From Massilia sp. YIM B02443 (lineage in GTDB: Bacteria > Pseudomonadota > Gammaproteobacteria > Burkholderiales > Burkholderiaceae_D), in the NCBI RefSeq assembly GCF_030411955.1, contig NZ_JASNRA010000009.1, positions 112,260-157,846 of the forward strand: a stretch of DNA of 45,587 nt, given 5' to 3'. Below are positions 36,521 to 44,782 of this stretch, piece after piece. The stretch's first letter is position 1. Every line of letters begins with the position of its first letter. The position numbers and the translations under genes are program-made. Under the pieces are notes generated by a model. That model saw nothing but the letters and a program-made list of their open reading frames with translations. It was not told where the DNA came from and did no database searches.

Positions 36521-36967
36521 ATGAAGCGACGAAATTATCTCGGCGCCTTGCTGGCGCTTCCCGTTGCGAATCTCGGTACGGCCAAATCCAAGAAGGTCGT
36601 GTTGAGTGTGGTCCTGTTCAATTATCTGGACCGGCCGATCTTCGATGTTTTCGTCGATGGCAAGATGGGCTTCGGCAGCGATGCCTTTCCTGCGACTGGA
36701 GGTGGAATCGTAACGGGCGTCGCTTTCGAGCTCGGTCCGAAAAAAGTCAGCTGGCGGCTGGACGGGCCAGCGGGGACACGGCGCAATGGCGAGACCGTCT
36801 TCAACAAGAATCCGCTTCGGCTCGATGCTGTCGTGCCGAAAGCCCGATATCTCGGCGTGCACATCTACCCGGATGATACCGTCGAACTGATCACGTCGGT
36901 CAGCTTGCCGGACAAGACAAAACGCGGCATCGCCATGGTTGAGCAGACTAACAGTCACCGCGGCTGA
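36521..36967 (+). CDS. Tle1-associated exported protein, candidate immunity protein 2
   Basis: A 148-residue paralogue of the protein encoded at 33965 (shared VVLFNYLDRPIF, GPKKVSWRL, and RYLGVHIYPDDTVELI). I choose ATG 36521 since the longer GTG start at 36473 would hide the signal. The N-terminus (KRRNYLGALLALPVANLGT) is a twin-arginine-like signal. The lipobox Cys of copy 1 is replaced: the corresponding place reads VANLG, so this copy should be released into the periplasm rather than lipidated. The ribosome-binding site is weak. It lies 86 bases after the lipase, and a 9-base hairpin follows it, so it probably ends the operon. Confidence 0.75.
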   Translation: MKRRNYLGALLALPVANLGTAKSKKVVLSVVLFNYLDRPIFDVFVDGKMGFGSDAFPATGGGIVTGVAFELGPKKVSWRLDGPAGTRRNGETVFNKNPLRLDAVVPKARYLGVHIYPDDTVELITSVSLPDKTKRGIAMVEQTNSHRG

Positions 36968-36979
36968 TGCCGCGGTGCC

Positions 36980-37012
36980 GGGGCCGTCGTGCCGGCATTG
37001 GCTGACGGCCCC
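36980..37012. terminator. Strong hairpin between convergent genes
   Basis: Perfect 9-base arms GGGGCCGTC (36980-36988) and GACGGCCCC (37004-37012) with a 15-base loop lie between the end of island B (36967) and the end of the SDR gene (37030). No T run is present on either strand, but the position suits a two-way terminator at the T6SS boundary. Confidence 0.5.
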
Positions 37013-37029
37013 TCCGATCGCACGGATCA

Positions 37030-37842
37030 TCAGTTCTTCAACCCCGACCCCGGCTTCGCTTCCTTGGCATGCAGATCCGCCTTCACCGTATCCGGCGCCA
37101 GGTTGTTCACCACATTCCCGATGATCTTGCTGCTCACCATCCCCGCCACCACGCGGTCTTCCCCCTTCTTGAAGGCCGCATAGCCTTCTTGCGCCACCTT
37201 CACCGGCGACGCCTTTTCGCCCACCGCCAGCTTGTTGTCCACCATCCCCGAGCGCGGCCAGAAGTTGGTGTCGACCTGGCCCGGCAGGAGCAGGGTGATC
37301 TCCACGCCGCTGTCCTTGATCTCGGACTTGACCGCTTCCGCGAACGAAATCAGGAAAGCCTTGGTCGCGCCATACACCGCCTCGTACGGAGTCGGCATGG
37401 TGCCCGAGATCGACGCCGTGTACAGCAGCTTGCCGGCGCGCCGCGCCACCATGTCGGGCACGATCAGCTTGGTCAGGTGCACCTGCGACACGGCGTTCAG
37501 CTGGATCATCTTGAGTTCGTCTGCCAGCGCCGTGCCGCCGACGAAATAGCCGCCCAGGCCGACGCCGGCATTGAGCACCGCCGCCGCCAGCGGGCGGCCG
37601 GTGGCGCGTACCGCCTCGTACAAGCGTTCGACGCCGTCGTATTCGGTCAGGTCGGTCGTGAAAATCTCCACCCGCGCGCCGCTGGCACTGACTTCGCTCG
37701 CGGTGCGTTCGAGTCCCGCCTGCTGGGTGGCGGTCAGGAACAGGTCATAGCCGTCGGCGGCGAACTGGCGCGCCAGTTCGTAGCCGATGCCGCTGGAGGC
37801 GCCGGTGATCAGCGCCAGTGGTCGATCGGTATTGCTCGTCAT
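37030..37842 (-). CDS. Short-chain dehydrogenase/reductase (SDR), substrate unknown
   Basis: A classical SDR of 270 residues. It has the cofactor motif GASSGIG (residues 14-20), NAG near 90-92, the catalytic Ser in TASISG, and YGATK for the Tyr-x-x-x-Lys pair. Cofactor choice is not clear, and the substrate cannot be predicted. The C-terminal 50 residues (MVSSKIIGNVVNNLAPD, then HAKEAKPGSG) carry no extra domain. The start has a good TAGGAG site. It faces away from maeB and towards the T6SS cluster, and has no evident link to secretion. Confidence 0.9.
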   Translation of the reverse strand: MTSNTDRPLALITGASSGIGYELARQFAADGYDLFLTATQQAGLERTASEVSASGARVEIFTTDLTEYDGVERLYEAVRATGRPLAAAVLNAGVGLGGYFVGGTALADELKMIQLNAVSQVHLTKLIVPDMVARRAGKLLYTASISGTMPTPYEAVYGATKAFLISFAEAVKSEIKDSGVEITLLLPGQVDTNFWPRSGMVDNKLAVGEKASPVKVAQEGYAAFKKGEDRVVAGMVSSKIIGNVVNNLAPDTVKADLHAKEAKPGSGLKN

Positions 37843-38134
37843 CGGATTCTCCTAAGCTGATTGCATGTGGAATGAGCTTAGCATGTTGGTCATTTCGACA
37901 ACGTCCGCTTCGGGACCGGGCTGCGTGGCCCGAAAACGCGCCGCCGCACGCGCTGGCAAATTGGCATTGACAACCCATCAATGGTGGTATTCGGATAGAA
38001 TGGCCAACCCCTGCGCACGCATCAGTCGTTGCGCGGGCACGACCAACAAGCACCAGGAAACGCGGCCGTCCGACAGACCGCGCTTGGTGCCGGCAGCAGC
38101 ACCAGATTTCGCATTACAAGCAATAGGAAAACAC
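37843..38134. promoter_or_regulatory. Divergent gap between SDR gene and maeB
   Basis: This 292-base gap must hold promoters for both genes. A perfect -35 hexamer TTGACA lies at 37967-37972 on the plus strand, but the best -10 at correct spacing is poor (TATTCG at 37988-37993). TAGAAT at 37996-38001 is better but 23 bases away. The maeB ATG at 38135 has AGGAAAA upstream. An open frame runs through from 37865 but has no start signals. I see no riboswitch. Confidence 0.35.
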
Positions 38135-40336
38135 ATGAGTACCGACAGCACGCTCAACGAAACCCAGAACACCCAGCTGCGCCTCGATGCGCTCGAATAC
38201 CACCGCAGCCCGACCCGCGGCAAGATCGAAGTCGTGGCCACCAAGCCGCTGTCGAACCAGCGCGACCTCTCGCTCGCGTATTCGCCGGGCGTGGCCTACG
38301 CCTGCGAGGAAATCGCCGCCGACCCGGCCACCGCCGCCGACTACACCTCGCGCGCCAACCTGGTGGCCGTGATCTCGAACGGCACCGCCGTCCTCGGCCT
38401 GGGCAACATCGGCCCACTGGCTTCGAAGCCGGTCATGGAAGGCAAGGGTTGCCTGTTCAAGAAGTTTGCCGGCGTCGACGTGTTCGACCTGGAACTCGAC
38501 GAACTCGATCCCGATAAACTGGTGGACGCCATCGCGATGCTCGAACCGACCGTCGGCGGCATCAACCTGGAAGACATCAAGGCGCCGGAATGCTTCTACA
38601 TCGAGAAGAAGCTGCGCGAGCGCATGAACATCCCGGTCTTCCACGACGACCAGCACGGCACCGCGATCATCTCGACCGCCGCGCTGCTCAACGCGCTGAA
38701 GGTGGTGAATAAAGACATCGGCCAGATCAAGCTGGTCGCCTCCGGCGCCGGCGCCGCCGCCATTGCCTGCCTGGACATGATGGTGCTGCTGGGCGTGGAC
38801 CAGAACAACATCTGGGTCACCGACTCGCGCGGCGTGATCTGGCAGGGCCGCGAAGCGAACATGGAAGCCAATAAGGCGCGCTACGCGCAGGATACGAGCG
38901 CGCGCACGCTGGCCGACATCGTGGATGGCGCCGACGTGTTCCTGGGCTGCTCCACCGCCGGCGTGCTCACCGCCGACATGGTCAAGACCATGGCCGACAA
39001 GCCGGTGATCCTGGCGCTGGCCAACCCGGAACCGGAAATCCGTCCCGAAGTGGCCAAGGCCGCGCGTCCGGACGTGATCATCGCCACCGGCCGTTCGGAC
39101 TACCCGAACCAGGTCAACAACGTCCTCTGTTTCCCGTACATCTTCCGTGGGGCCCTCGATTGCGGCGCCACCCGCATCACCGACGAGATGAAGCTGGCCT
39201 GCGTGACCGCGATCGCGGAACTGGCCGAAGCCGAAGCGAGCGACGTGGTGGCGCTGGCCTACGAAGGCCAGGACCTGACCTTCGGCCCGGAATACATCAT
39301 TCCGAAGCCGTTCGATCCGCGCCTCCTGGCCGCGATCGCGCCGCGCGTGGCGCAAGCCGCTGCCGATTCGGGCGTGGCGACCCGTCCGATCGAAGACATG
39401 GATGCCTACCGCGACAAGCTGGGCCAGATGATCTACCACACCGGCTTCTTCATGAAGCCCGTGTTCACCAAGGCCAAGGCCACGCTGCGCAAGGTGGCGT
39501 ACGCCGAAGCGACGGACAAGCGCGTGCTGCGCGCGGTGCAGACCGTGGTCGACGAGCAGCTGGCGCATCCGGTGCTGATCGGCGCCGCCGCCGACATCGA
39601 GCGCGCGGTCAAGGAAGCCGGCCTGCGCCTGCAGGCAGGCGCCGACTACACCGTGATCGAGGCGCAGGGCGACACCACGCTGCAAGGCACGCGCCTGTTG
39701 AAGGCGGGCGACGTCGATGGCCTGATCTGCGGCATGGCCGGCAGCTACGACAGCCACCTGGAACACGTCAGGAACGAGATCGGCACCGCGCCGGGCGCCG
39801 AAGTGCTGGCCGCGATGAATGCGCTGGTGCTGGACAAGCACACGCTGTTCATCACCGACACCTACGTCAACGAGACCCCCAACGCGCAGGAACTGGCGGC
39901 GATCACGCGCCTGGCGGCGTCGATGCTGCAGCACTTCGGCGTCGAGCCGAAGGCGGCGCTGCTGTCGCACTCGTCGCAGGGCTCGAGCGAGCGTCCGTCG
40001 GCGCGCCGCATGCGCGAAGCGCGCGCGCTGCTGGCGCAGCAGGCGCCGGAACTGGCGCTGATCGGCGAAGTGCACGGCGACGCCGCGCTGTCGGAAGAGA
40101 TCCGCGAGATCTACAACATCGAAGGCGACTTCGCGGGCAGCGCCAACCTGCTGGTGATGCCGTCGCTGGACGCGGCCAACATCCTGTTCAACGTGCTGAA
40201 GGTCGCTGCCGGCAAGGGCGTGACCGTGGGTCCGATCCTGCTCGGTACCGCCAAGCCGGTGCACATCCTGAGCCCGAGCGCGACGGTGCGCCGTATCGTC
40301 AACATGACGGCGCTGGCGGCGGCCGAGGCGAAGTAA
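38135..40336 (+). CDS. maeB: NADP-dependent malic enzyme with phosphotransacetylase domain
   Basis: MaeB-type malic enzyme oxidatively decarboxylates malate to pyruvate, supplying NADPH. The 733-residue protein has the malic enzyme module at about 1-430 ([12 protein letters not shown], then [21 protein letters not shown], the family signature). A phosphotransacetylase-like module follows at about 440-733 ([13 protein letters not shown], and [18 protein letters not shown] near 605). The second module is normally regulatory, sensing acetyl-CoA, and is not an active transferase in characterised members. Start at 38135 follows AGGAAA and gives the family N-terminus ([19 protein letters not shown]). 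Length is normal. A hairpin follows the stop. Confidence 0.95.
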   Translation: MSTDSTLNETQNTQLRLDALEYHRSPTRGKIEVVATKPLSNQRDLSLAYSPGVAYACEEIAADPATAADYTSRANLVAVISNGTAVLGLGNIGPLASKPVMEGKGCLFKKFAGVDVFDLELDELDPDKLVDAIAMLEPTVGGINLEDIKAPECFYIEKKLRERMNIPVFHDDQHGTAIISTAALLNALKVVNKDIGQIKLVASGAGAAAIACLDMMVLLGVDQNNIWVTDSRGVIWQGREANMEANKARYAQDTSARTLADIVDGADVFLGCSTAGVLTADMVKTMADKPVILALANPEPEIRPEVAKAARPDVIIATGRSDYPNQVNNVLCFPYIFRGALDCGATRITDEMKLACVTAIAELAEAEASDVVALAYEGQDLTFGPEYIIPKPFDPRLLAAIAPRVAQAAADSGVATRPIEDMDAYRDKLGQMIYHTGFFMKPVFTKAKATLRKVAYAEATDKRVLRAVQTVVDEQLAHPVLIGAAADIERAVKEAGLRLQAGADYTVIEAQGDTTLQGTRLLKAGDVDGLICGMAGSYDSHLEHVRNEIGTAPGAEVLAAMNALVLDKHTLFITDTYVNETPNAQELAAITRLAASMLQHFGVEPKAALLSHSSQGSSERPSARRMREARALLAQQAPELALIGEVHGDAALSEEIREIYNIEGDFAGSANLLVMPSLDAANILFNVLKVAAGKGVTVGPILLGTAKPVHILSPSATVRRIVNMTALAAAEAK

Positions 40337-40350
40337 GCTTCAATCGCATG

Positions 40351-40380
40351 GAATGATCGGGCAGGCATGTCCGATTATTC
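40351..40380. terminator. Probable two-way terminator after maeB
   Basis: GAATGATCGG (40351-40360) and CCGATTATTC (40371-40380) form a ten-base stem with one G-U or A-C pair around a ten-base loop. It sits between the convergent ends of maeB and a lysR gene and is fairly AT-rich at its outer ends, which suits termination in both directions. Confidence 0.55.
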
Positions 40381-40391
40381 CGCGCTCGGCC

Positions 40392-41324
40392 TCATGGGCT
40401 GCCGGATAAGGCCGGCGCTGCTCCCACCCACGCCGCCTCGCGCCCGAACCACGCCACCAAAAAATCGATGAACGCCGTCACCTTGGCCGGCACCGTCGAG
40501 CGCTCCAGGTACACCGCGAACACGTCCGCGCTCGGCAACTCCCAATCCTCCAGCACCGGCACCAGCTGCCCACCGGCGACGTGCGCATGAATGTCCCACA
40601 TCGAGCGCATCATGATCCCGAACCCTTCCAGCGCCCACAGCACCCCGGCGTCGCCATCGTTCGATGTCAGCGTGCCGCGCACCTTGACCGTCTCGTGCCG
40701 GGTGCCCTTGGTGAAATGCCAGGTCCCGAACGCGCTGTCGTTCTGGCGCAGCACGATGCACTGGTGCGCCTGCAGCTCGCGCGGTGTGCTTGGTGCGCCA
40801 TGTTCGGCCAGGTACGACGGCGCCGCGCACAGCAGGCGGCGGTTGCCTACCACGCGCCGCGCCACCAGGCGCGAATCGGGAACTTCGCCGAAGCGGATGC
40901 CGACGTCGAAGGCGCGGTCGGCCAGGTTCAGCGAGCGGTCGGTCAGCTCCAGCTGCACCTCCACCTGCGGATAACGGCGCGCAAAGGCGGCGATCGCCGG
41001 CGCGATGTGCTGGCGCCCGAAGCCGAAGCTGGCGTTGACGCGCAACCGGCCGCGCGGCACCGCGCGGCTGTTCGACACCAGCTGCTCCAGGTCTTCCAGT
41101 TCGCCCAGCAGGCGGGCGCCGGTCGCGAGATACAGCTCGCCCTCGTGGGTAACGCTGATGCGGCGCGTGGTGCGGTTCAGCAGCCGCACCCCGAGGCGCT
41201 TTTCCAGCTGCGCCAGGCGCGCGCTGACTGCCGGCGGCGTCACGCCCAGTTCGCGCGCCAGCGCCGCCAGCGAACCATGCTTGAGCAGGTCGACGAAGAA
41301 TTCGAGGTCGGCGATTCTACTCAT
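40392..41324 (-). CDS. LysR-family regulator, probable controller of the adjacent TauE/SafE gene
   Basis: A 310-residue LysR-type transcription factor. The N-terminal helix-turn-helix covers about residues 5-62 (FFVDLLKHGSLAALARELGVTPPAVSARLAQLEKRLGVRLL, given here only by its ends FFVDLL and GVRLLNRTTR). The effector-binding domain runs from about 90 (VPRGRLRVNASFGFGRQHI) to the end. The gene diverges from the exporter gene at 41437, with an inverted repeat in the gap just upstream of its start, so it probably regulates that gene and itself. It is clearly paralogous to the LysR at 42179 (shared GNRRLLCAAP/SNRRFLCAAP and SNDGD blocks). Confidence 0.93.
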   Translation of the reverse strand: MSRIADLEFFVDLLKHGSLAALARELGVTPPAVSARLAQLEKRLGVRLLNRTTRRISVTHEGELYLATGARLLGELEDLEQLVSNSRAVPRGRLRVNASFGFGRQHIAPAIAAFARRYPQVEVQLELTDRSLNLADRAFDVGIRFGEVPDSRLVARRVVGNRRLLCAAPSYLAEHGAPSTPRELQAHQCIVLRQNDSAFGTWHFTKGTRHETVKVRGTLTSNDGDAGVLWALEGFGIMMRSMWDIHAHVAGGQLVPVLEDWELPSADVFAVYLERSTVPAKVTAFIDFLVAWFGREAAWVGAAPALSGSP

Positions 41325-41337
41325 GGATTGCGCTCAT

Positions 41338-41359
41338 TATTCAATCCAGTTTATGAATA
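41338..41359. promoter_or_regulatory. Candidate LysR operator (lysR/tauE gap)
   Basis: TATTCA (41338-41343) and TGAATA (41354-41359) form a perfect 6-base inverted repeat with a 10-base centre, 14 bases upstream of the lysR start and about 80 upstream of tauE. Size and symmetry suit the T-N11-A class of LysR sites. Confidence 0.5.
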
Positions 41360-41436
41360 GATGAAAGATGGCTGCATTATAAAACCGCCGGCGGCGGCTA
41401 CACTACACCTGCTTCTGACTCCTCGAACCACGCACC

Positions 41437-42195
41437 ATGACGCTGTCCCTGATTTCGTTCGCCACCAATTTCAGCCTCGGCGCTTCGCTCGGCGTCGCCG
41501 GCGGCATGCTCGGCATCGGCGGCGGCCTGATCGCGATTCCGATACTCGGCCTGCTGTATGGCATGGACCAGCACCTGGCCCAGGGCACGGCGCTGGTGAT
41601 GATCGCGCCCAACGTGCTGCTCGGCCTGCTGCGCTACCACCAGAAAAACCCGGTCGACTTCCGCTCGGTGGCATCGATCAGCGTGTTCTCGATGGTGACG
41701 ACTTACCTGGCCGCGCGCTTCGCTGTCGGCATCGACGCCGACGTGCTGCACCTGGCCTTCGCGCTGTTCCTGATCGCGCTGGCGCTGTACTTCGGCTGGC
41801 CCAAGGGCAGGGCGGTGGCGCACGACGAACCGGGCAAACCGATCCCGCGTCCGCTGCTGCCGGTGATCGGCATGGCCAGCGGCGCCATGTCGGGCTTCTT
41901 CACCATCGGCGGCGGGCTGGTGGTGGTGCCGGCCCTGGTGAGCCTGTTCCGCATGCGCCAGACGCGCGCCCAGGCCACGGCGCTGGCGCTGGTGGTGCCG
42001 GGCGCCTTCATTGCGCTGGCCACCTACGGCCAGGCCGGGCAGGTGGACTGGGAGACCGGCCTGCCGATGGCGCTGGGCGGGGTGCTGAGCGTGTCGTGGG
42101 GCGTGCACCTGGCGCACCAGCTGCCGGCGCCGCTGTTGCGCTGGCTGTTCTGTGCGGTGCTGGTCGGCACCGCCGCCGTCATGCTGGCGACGTAA
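41437..42195 (+). CDS. TauE/SafE-family membrane exporter
   Basis: A 252-residue polytopic membrane protein of the TauE/SafE (sulfite exporter) family with about eight hydrophobic segments. The glycine-rich family repeats are visible in both halves: GVAGGMLGIGGGLIAIPIL (about 21-39) and GAMSGFFTIGGGLVVVPAL (about 149-167). Members move organic or sulfur anions, and the substrate here is unknown. The gene is divergent from one LysR and its last 17 bases overlap the end of the other LysR gene on the opposite strand. Since the second LysR sits beside tartrate dehydratase, transport of an organic acid is a reasonable guess but only that. Confidence 0.9.
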   Translation: MTLSLISFATNFSLGASLGVAGGMLGIGGGLIAIPILGLLYGMDQHLAQGTALVMIAPNVLLGLLRYHQKNPVDFRSVASISVFSMVTTYLAARFAVGIDADVLHLAFALFLIALALYFGWPKGRAVAHDEPGKPIPRPLLPVIGMASGAMSGFFTIGGGLVVVPALVSLFRMRQTRAQATALALVVPGAFIALATYGQAGQVDWETGLPMALGGVLSVSWGVHLAHQLPAPLLRWLFCAVLVGTAAVMLAT

Positions 42196-43144
42196 TCCTG
42201 ATCCGGGCGCCGGACCCGGGCCCGAGCTGCTCGACCAGGAAGTCGATGAACACCCGCGTGCGCGCCGACTGGTGCTGCCGGTTCGGGTAGACCACGAACA
42301 GGTCGGCCGCCGGCTGCACGTATTGCGGCAGCACGACGGCCAGGCGTCCGCTGTCGACGTAGCGCGCCAGGTCCCATTCCGAGCGCATCAGGATGCCGTG
42401 GCCGTCGAGCGCCCAGCCGAGCGCGATGTCGCCGTCGTTCGAGGCCAGCCGGCCCTGCACCTTCACCGTTTCGATGTGACCCTCATGCTCCAGGCGCCAG
42501 ACCCCGTGCGCCTCGTCGTTCTGGCGGTGGATGATGCACTGGTGCGCGGTCAGGTCGGCCAGCCGCGCCGGCGTGCCGTGGCGTTCCAGGTAGCGCGGCG
42601 CGGCGCACAGGAAGCGCCGGTTGGACATGATGCGGCGCGCCACCAAGCGCTGGTCGGGCGGGGCGCCGAAGCGGATCGCCAGGTCGACGCCGTCGGCCAC
42701 CAGGTCGACCGGGCGGTCGCTCAGGTCCAGCTGCACCTCCACCTGCGGATAGCGCGCGGCAAAGCTGGACACGATCGGCGCGATCGCGGTGCGCCCGAAC
42801 CCGAGCGAAGCGTTCACCGTTAGCCGTCCGCGCGGCACCGAGCGGGTGGCGGCCACCGCGTCTTCCATCTCGCGCAGCTCGGCCAGGATGCGGGTGGCGT
42901 AGTGCAAATACGTTTCGCCTTCCGGCGTCAGGCTGCTGGTGCGGGTGGTGCGGTTCACCAGGCGCACGCCCAGCCCTTCCTCGAGCTGGGCCAGGCGCTT
43001 GGTGGCGGCCGGCGGCGTCAGGTCGAGCGCGCGCGCCGCCGCCGACAGGTTGCCGTGGCGCGCCAGCAGCACGAAAAATTCGAGGTGGGAGGCGAGGTCG
43101 CTTTTCACTTTGGGTGAAGAATGATGTGAGAAATCCTGAATCAT
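42179..43144 (-). CDS. LysR-family regulator, probable controller of tartrate dehydratase
   Basis: A 321-residue LysR-type regulator. I start at ATG 43144 (MIQDFSHH); the open frame continues upstream but would run into the tarD start. The helix-turn-helix is at about 18-75 (FFVLLARHGNLSAAARAL, then GVRLVNRTTR) and the effector domain at about 100-310 (VPRGRLTVNASLGFGRTAI, LVARRIMSNRRFLCAAPRY). It diverges from tarD over a 73-base gap with a large imperfect inverted repeat. The pairing strongly suggests that it responds to tartrate or a related acid. It is a paralogue of the LysR at 40392, with TauE/SafE between them. Confidence 0.92.
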   Translation of the reverse strand: MIQDFSHHSSPKVKSDLASHLEFFVLLARHGNLSAAARALDLTPPAATKRLAQLEEGLGVRLVNRTTRTSSLTPEGETYLHYATRILAELREMEDAVAATRSVPRGRLTVNASLGFGRTAIAPIVSSFAARYPQVEVQLDLSDRPVDLVADGVDLAIRFGAPPDQRLVARRIMSNRRFLCAAPRYLERHGTPARLADLTAHQCIIHRQNDEAHGVWRLEHEGHIETVKVQGRLASNDGDIALGWALDGHGILMRSEWDLARYVDSGRLAVVLPQYVQPAADLFVVYPNRQHQSARTRVFIDFLVEQLGPGSGARIRITSPA

Positions 43145-43156
43145 AACCGCGCTGGA

Positions 43157-43190
43157 AGCGAATAATCTGGTGGCTCGATCATTACTCGCT
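43157..43190. promoter_or_regulatory. Candidate LysR operator (lysR/tarD gap)
   Basis: AGCGAATAAT (43157-43166) and ATTACTCGCT (43181-43190) are ten-base arms with one mismatch around a 14-base centre, lying entirely between the divergent starts at 43144 and 43218. This is a good candidate for the main binding site of the adjacent LysR protein. Confidence 0.55.
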
Positions 43191-43217
43191 GCACACAGCG
43201 AACCCCAAGGAGACCCC

Positions 43218-44384
43218 ATGAAAATCGTCGAGATCCGCGAAAAGACGGTCCCGATCAGTTCCCCGATCCGCAATGCCTACATCGACTTCAGCAAGATGAC
43301 GCTCAGCGTCGTCGCGGTAGTCACCGACGTGATCCGCAACGGCCGCCCGGTGACCGGCTACGGCTTCAATTCCAATGGCCGCTACGGCCAGGGGACACTG
43401 ATGCGCGAGCGCTTCATCCCGCGCATCCTGGAAGCCGACCCGGCTTCGCTGCTGGACGACAGCGGCAATAATCTCGACCCGCACAAGGTATGGGCCGCCA
43501 TGTTCACCAACGAAAAGCCGGGCGGCCACGGCGAGCGTTCGGTGGCGATCGGCACCATCGACATGGCAGTGTGGGACGCGACCGCCAAGATCGCCGACAA
43601 GCCGCTGTTCCAGCTGCTGGCCGAACGCTACGGCAACGGCACGCCAGACAAGAAGATCTTTGTCTACGCCGCCGGCGGCTATTACTACCCGGGCCAGGAC
43701 CACGAAAAGCTCAAGGACGAGATGCGCAGCTACCTCGACCGCGGCTACACGGTGGTCAAGAAGAAGATCGGCGGCGCTTCGCTCGACGACGACCTGCGCC
43801 GCATCGACGCGATCCTCAGCGTGCTGGGCGACGGCCAGAAGCTGGCGGTGGACGCCAACGGCCGCTTCGACCTGGATACCGCGATCCGCTACGCCAAGGC
43901 GCTGTCGCAGTACGACCTGTTCTGGTACGAGGAGGCCGGCGACCCGCTCGACTACGAGCTGCAGGCGACCCTGCGCAACTACTACGACAAGCCGATGGCC
44001 ACCGGCGAGAACCTGTTCTCGATGCAGGACGCGCGCAACCTGATCCGCTACGGCGGCATGCGCCCGGACCGCGACTGGCTGCAGTTCGACTGCGCGCTGA
44101 GCTACGGCCTGGTGGAGTACCTGCGCACGCTCGACATGCTGCGCCAGCACGGCTGGTCCGCCAGCCGCTGCATCCCGCACGGCGGGCACCAGATGTCGCT
44201 GAACATCGCGGCCGGCCTGGGGCTGGGCGGCAACGAGTCGTATCCGGACCTGTTCCAACCCTACGGCGGCTTCCCGGATGGCGTGAAGGTGGAGAACGGC
44301 TATATCACCATGCCGGACTTGCCCGGCATCGGCTTCGAAGGCAAGGCCGACCTGATCGCGCAGATGCGGCAGCTCACTGCCTGA
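43218..44384 (+). CDS. tarD: D(-)-tartrate dehydratase (enolase superfamily)
   Basis: This enzyme dehydrates D-tartrate to oxaloacetate (EC 4.2.1.81). The 388-residue product closely follows the characterised Bradyrhizobium enzyme as I remember it, including PISSPIRNAYIDF near the start, NEKPGGHGERSVA and RPDRDWLQFDCALSYGL. The expected active-site residues are visible: KxK motif with Lys181 and Lys183, metal ligands Asp212 (VDANGRF), Glu238 (WYEE) and Glu264 (TGEN), and catalytic His321 (IPHGGHQ). The start follows AAGGAGA; a longer GTG frame upstream would run into the operator. It is controlled in all likelihood by the divergent LysR gene. Product oxaloacetate would feed central metabolism close to the malic enzyme step encoded nearby. 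Confidence 0.93.
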   Translation: MKIVEIREKTVPISSPIRNAYIDFSKMTLSVVAVVTDVIRNGRPVTGYGFNSNGRYGQGTLMRERFIPRILEADPASLLDDSGNNLDPHKVWAAMFTNEKPGGHGERSVAIGTIDMAVWDATAKIADKPLFQLLAERYGNGTPDKKIFVYAAGGYYYPGQDHEKLKDEMRSYLDRGYTVVKKKIGGASLDDDLRRIDAILSVLGDGQKLAVDANGRFDLDTAIRYAKALSQYDLFWYEEAGDPLDYELQATLRNYYDKPMATGENLFSMQDARNLIRYGGMRPDRDWLQFDCALSYGLVEYLRTLDMLRQHGWSASRCIPHGGHQMSLNIAAGLGLGGNESYPDLFQPYGGFPDGVKVENGYITMPDLPGIGFEGKADLIAQMRQLTA

Positions 44385-44413
44385 TCATGGTCTGAGCCGT
44401 TCAGCATCAATCG

Positions 44414-44449
44414 GGTGCGGCGCCGCACCGGGATGGTGCGACGCCGCAC
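44414..44449. repeat. Pair of GC-rich palindromic repeats 21 bases apart
   Basis: GGTGCGGCGCCGCACC (44414-44429) is a perfect 16-base palindrome. GGTGCGACGCCGCAC (44435-44449) repeats its first 15 bases with one change, offset by exactly 21 bases, which is two helical turns. They lie 30-65 bases after the tarD stop and may serve as a terminator or a binding site. Confidence 0.6.
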
Positions 44450-44668
44450 AGTCAGGTGGAATATCCTGCCGCCGCACCACAGTTCAAGGGTTCAAACGTG
44501 TTCTGTATCGACATTGCGCCGCAACATAAGCGATAATGGCGGCGCTTTCGCGCAAGATGGCGTCCAGCCCCCAACCGGGACTGGCGCGGCGACCAGGCTC
44601 CCGGCACCACCCGGACCGGCCAGGAACGCCAACTGCCATCGCGTTCCACCCTCAGAACACCGATCAAC

Positions 44669-44782
44669 ATGAACCAGACCTGCCTGTCCGCCGCGCTGCC
44701 GAAGCGTTCGTCCCGCCCCGAGCGCGCCGTGTCCACCGTCCCTGGCGTCCTGTGCGCCGTGGTGCAGGAGCGCGCGCAATGA
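44669..44782 (+). CDS. Possible 37-residue leader peptide upstream of yitT-like gene
   Basis: A 37-codon frame starts at ATG 44669 and its TGA overlaps the ATG of the next gene (ATGA). No strong ribosome-binding site is visible and there is no homology. The overlap is the only support for translation, so it may be chance. The rest of the 394-base gap (44385-44778) holds only the repeat pair described separately. Confidence 0.25.
   Translation: MNQTCLSAALPKRSSRPERAVSTVPGVLCAVVQERAQ

Noticed and set aside
38114..40264. Long minus-strand open frame opposite maeB
   Set aside because: Shadow of maeB; no domain and no ribosome-binding site.
44415..44672. 85-codon frame after tarD
   Set aside because: Its first part is the palindromic repeat pair, its product is Arg/Pro-rich without motif, and no ribosome-binding site is present.
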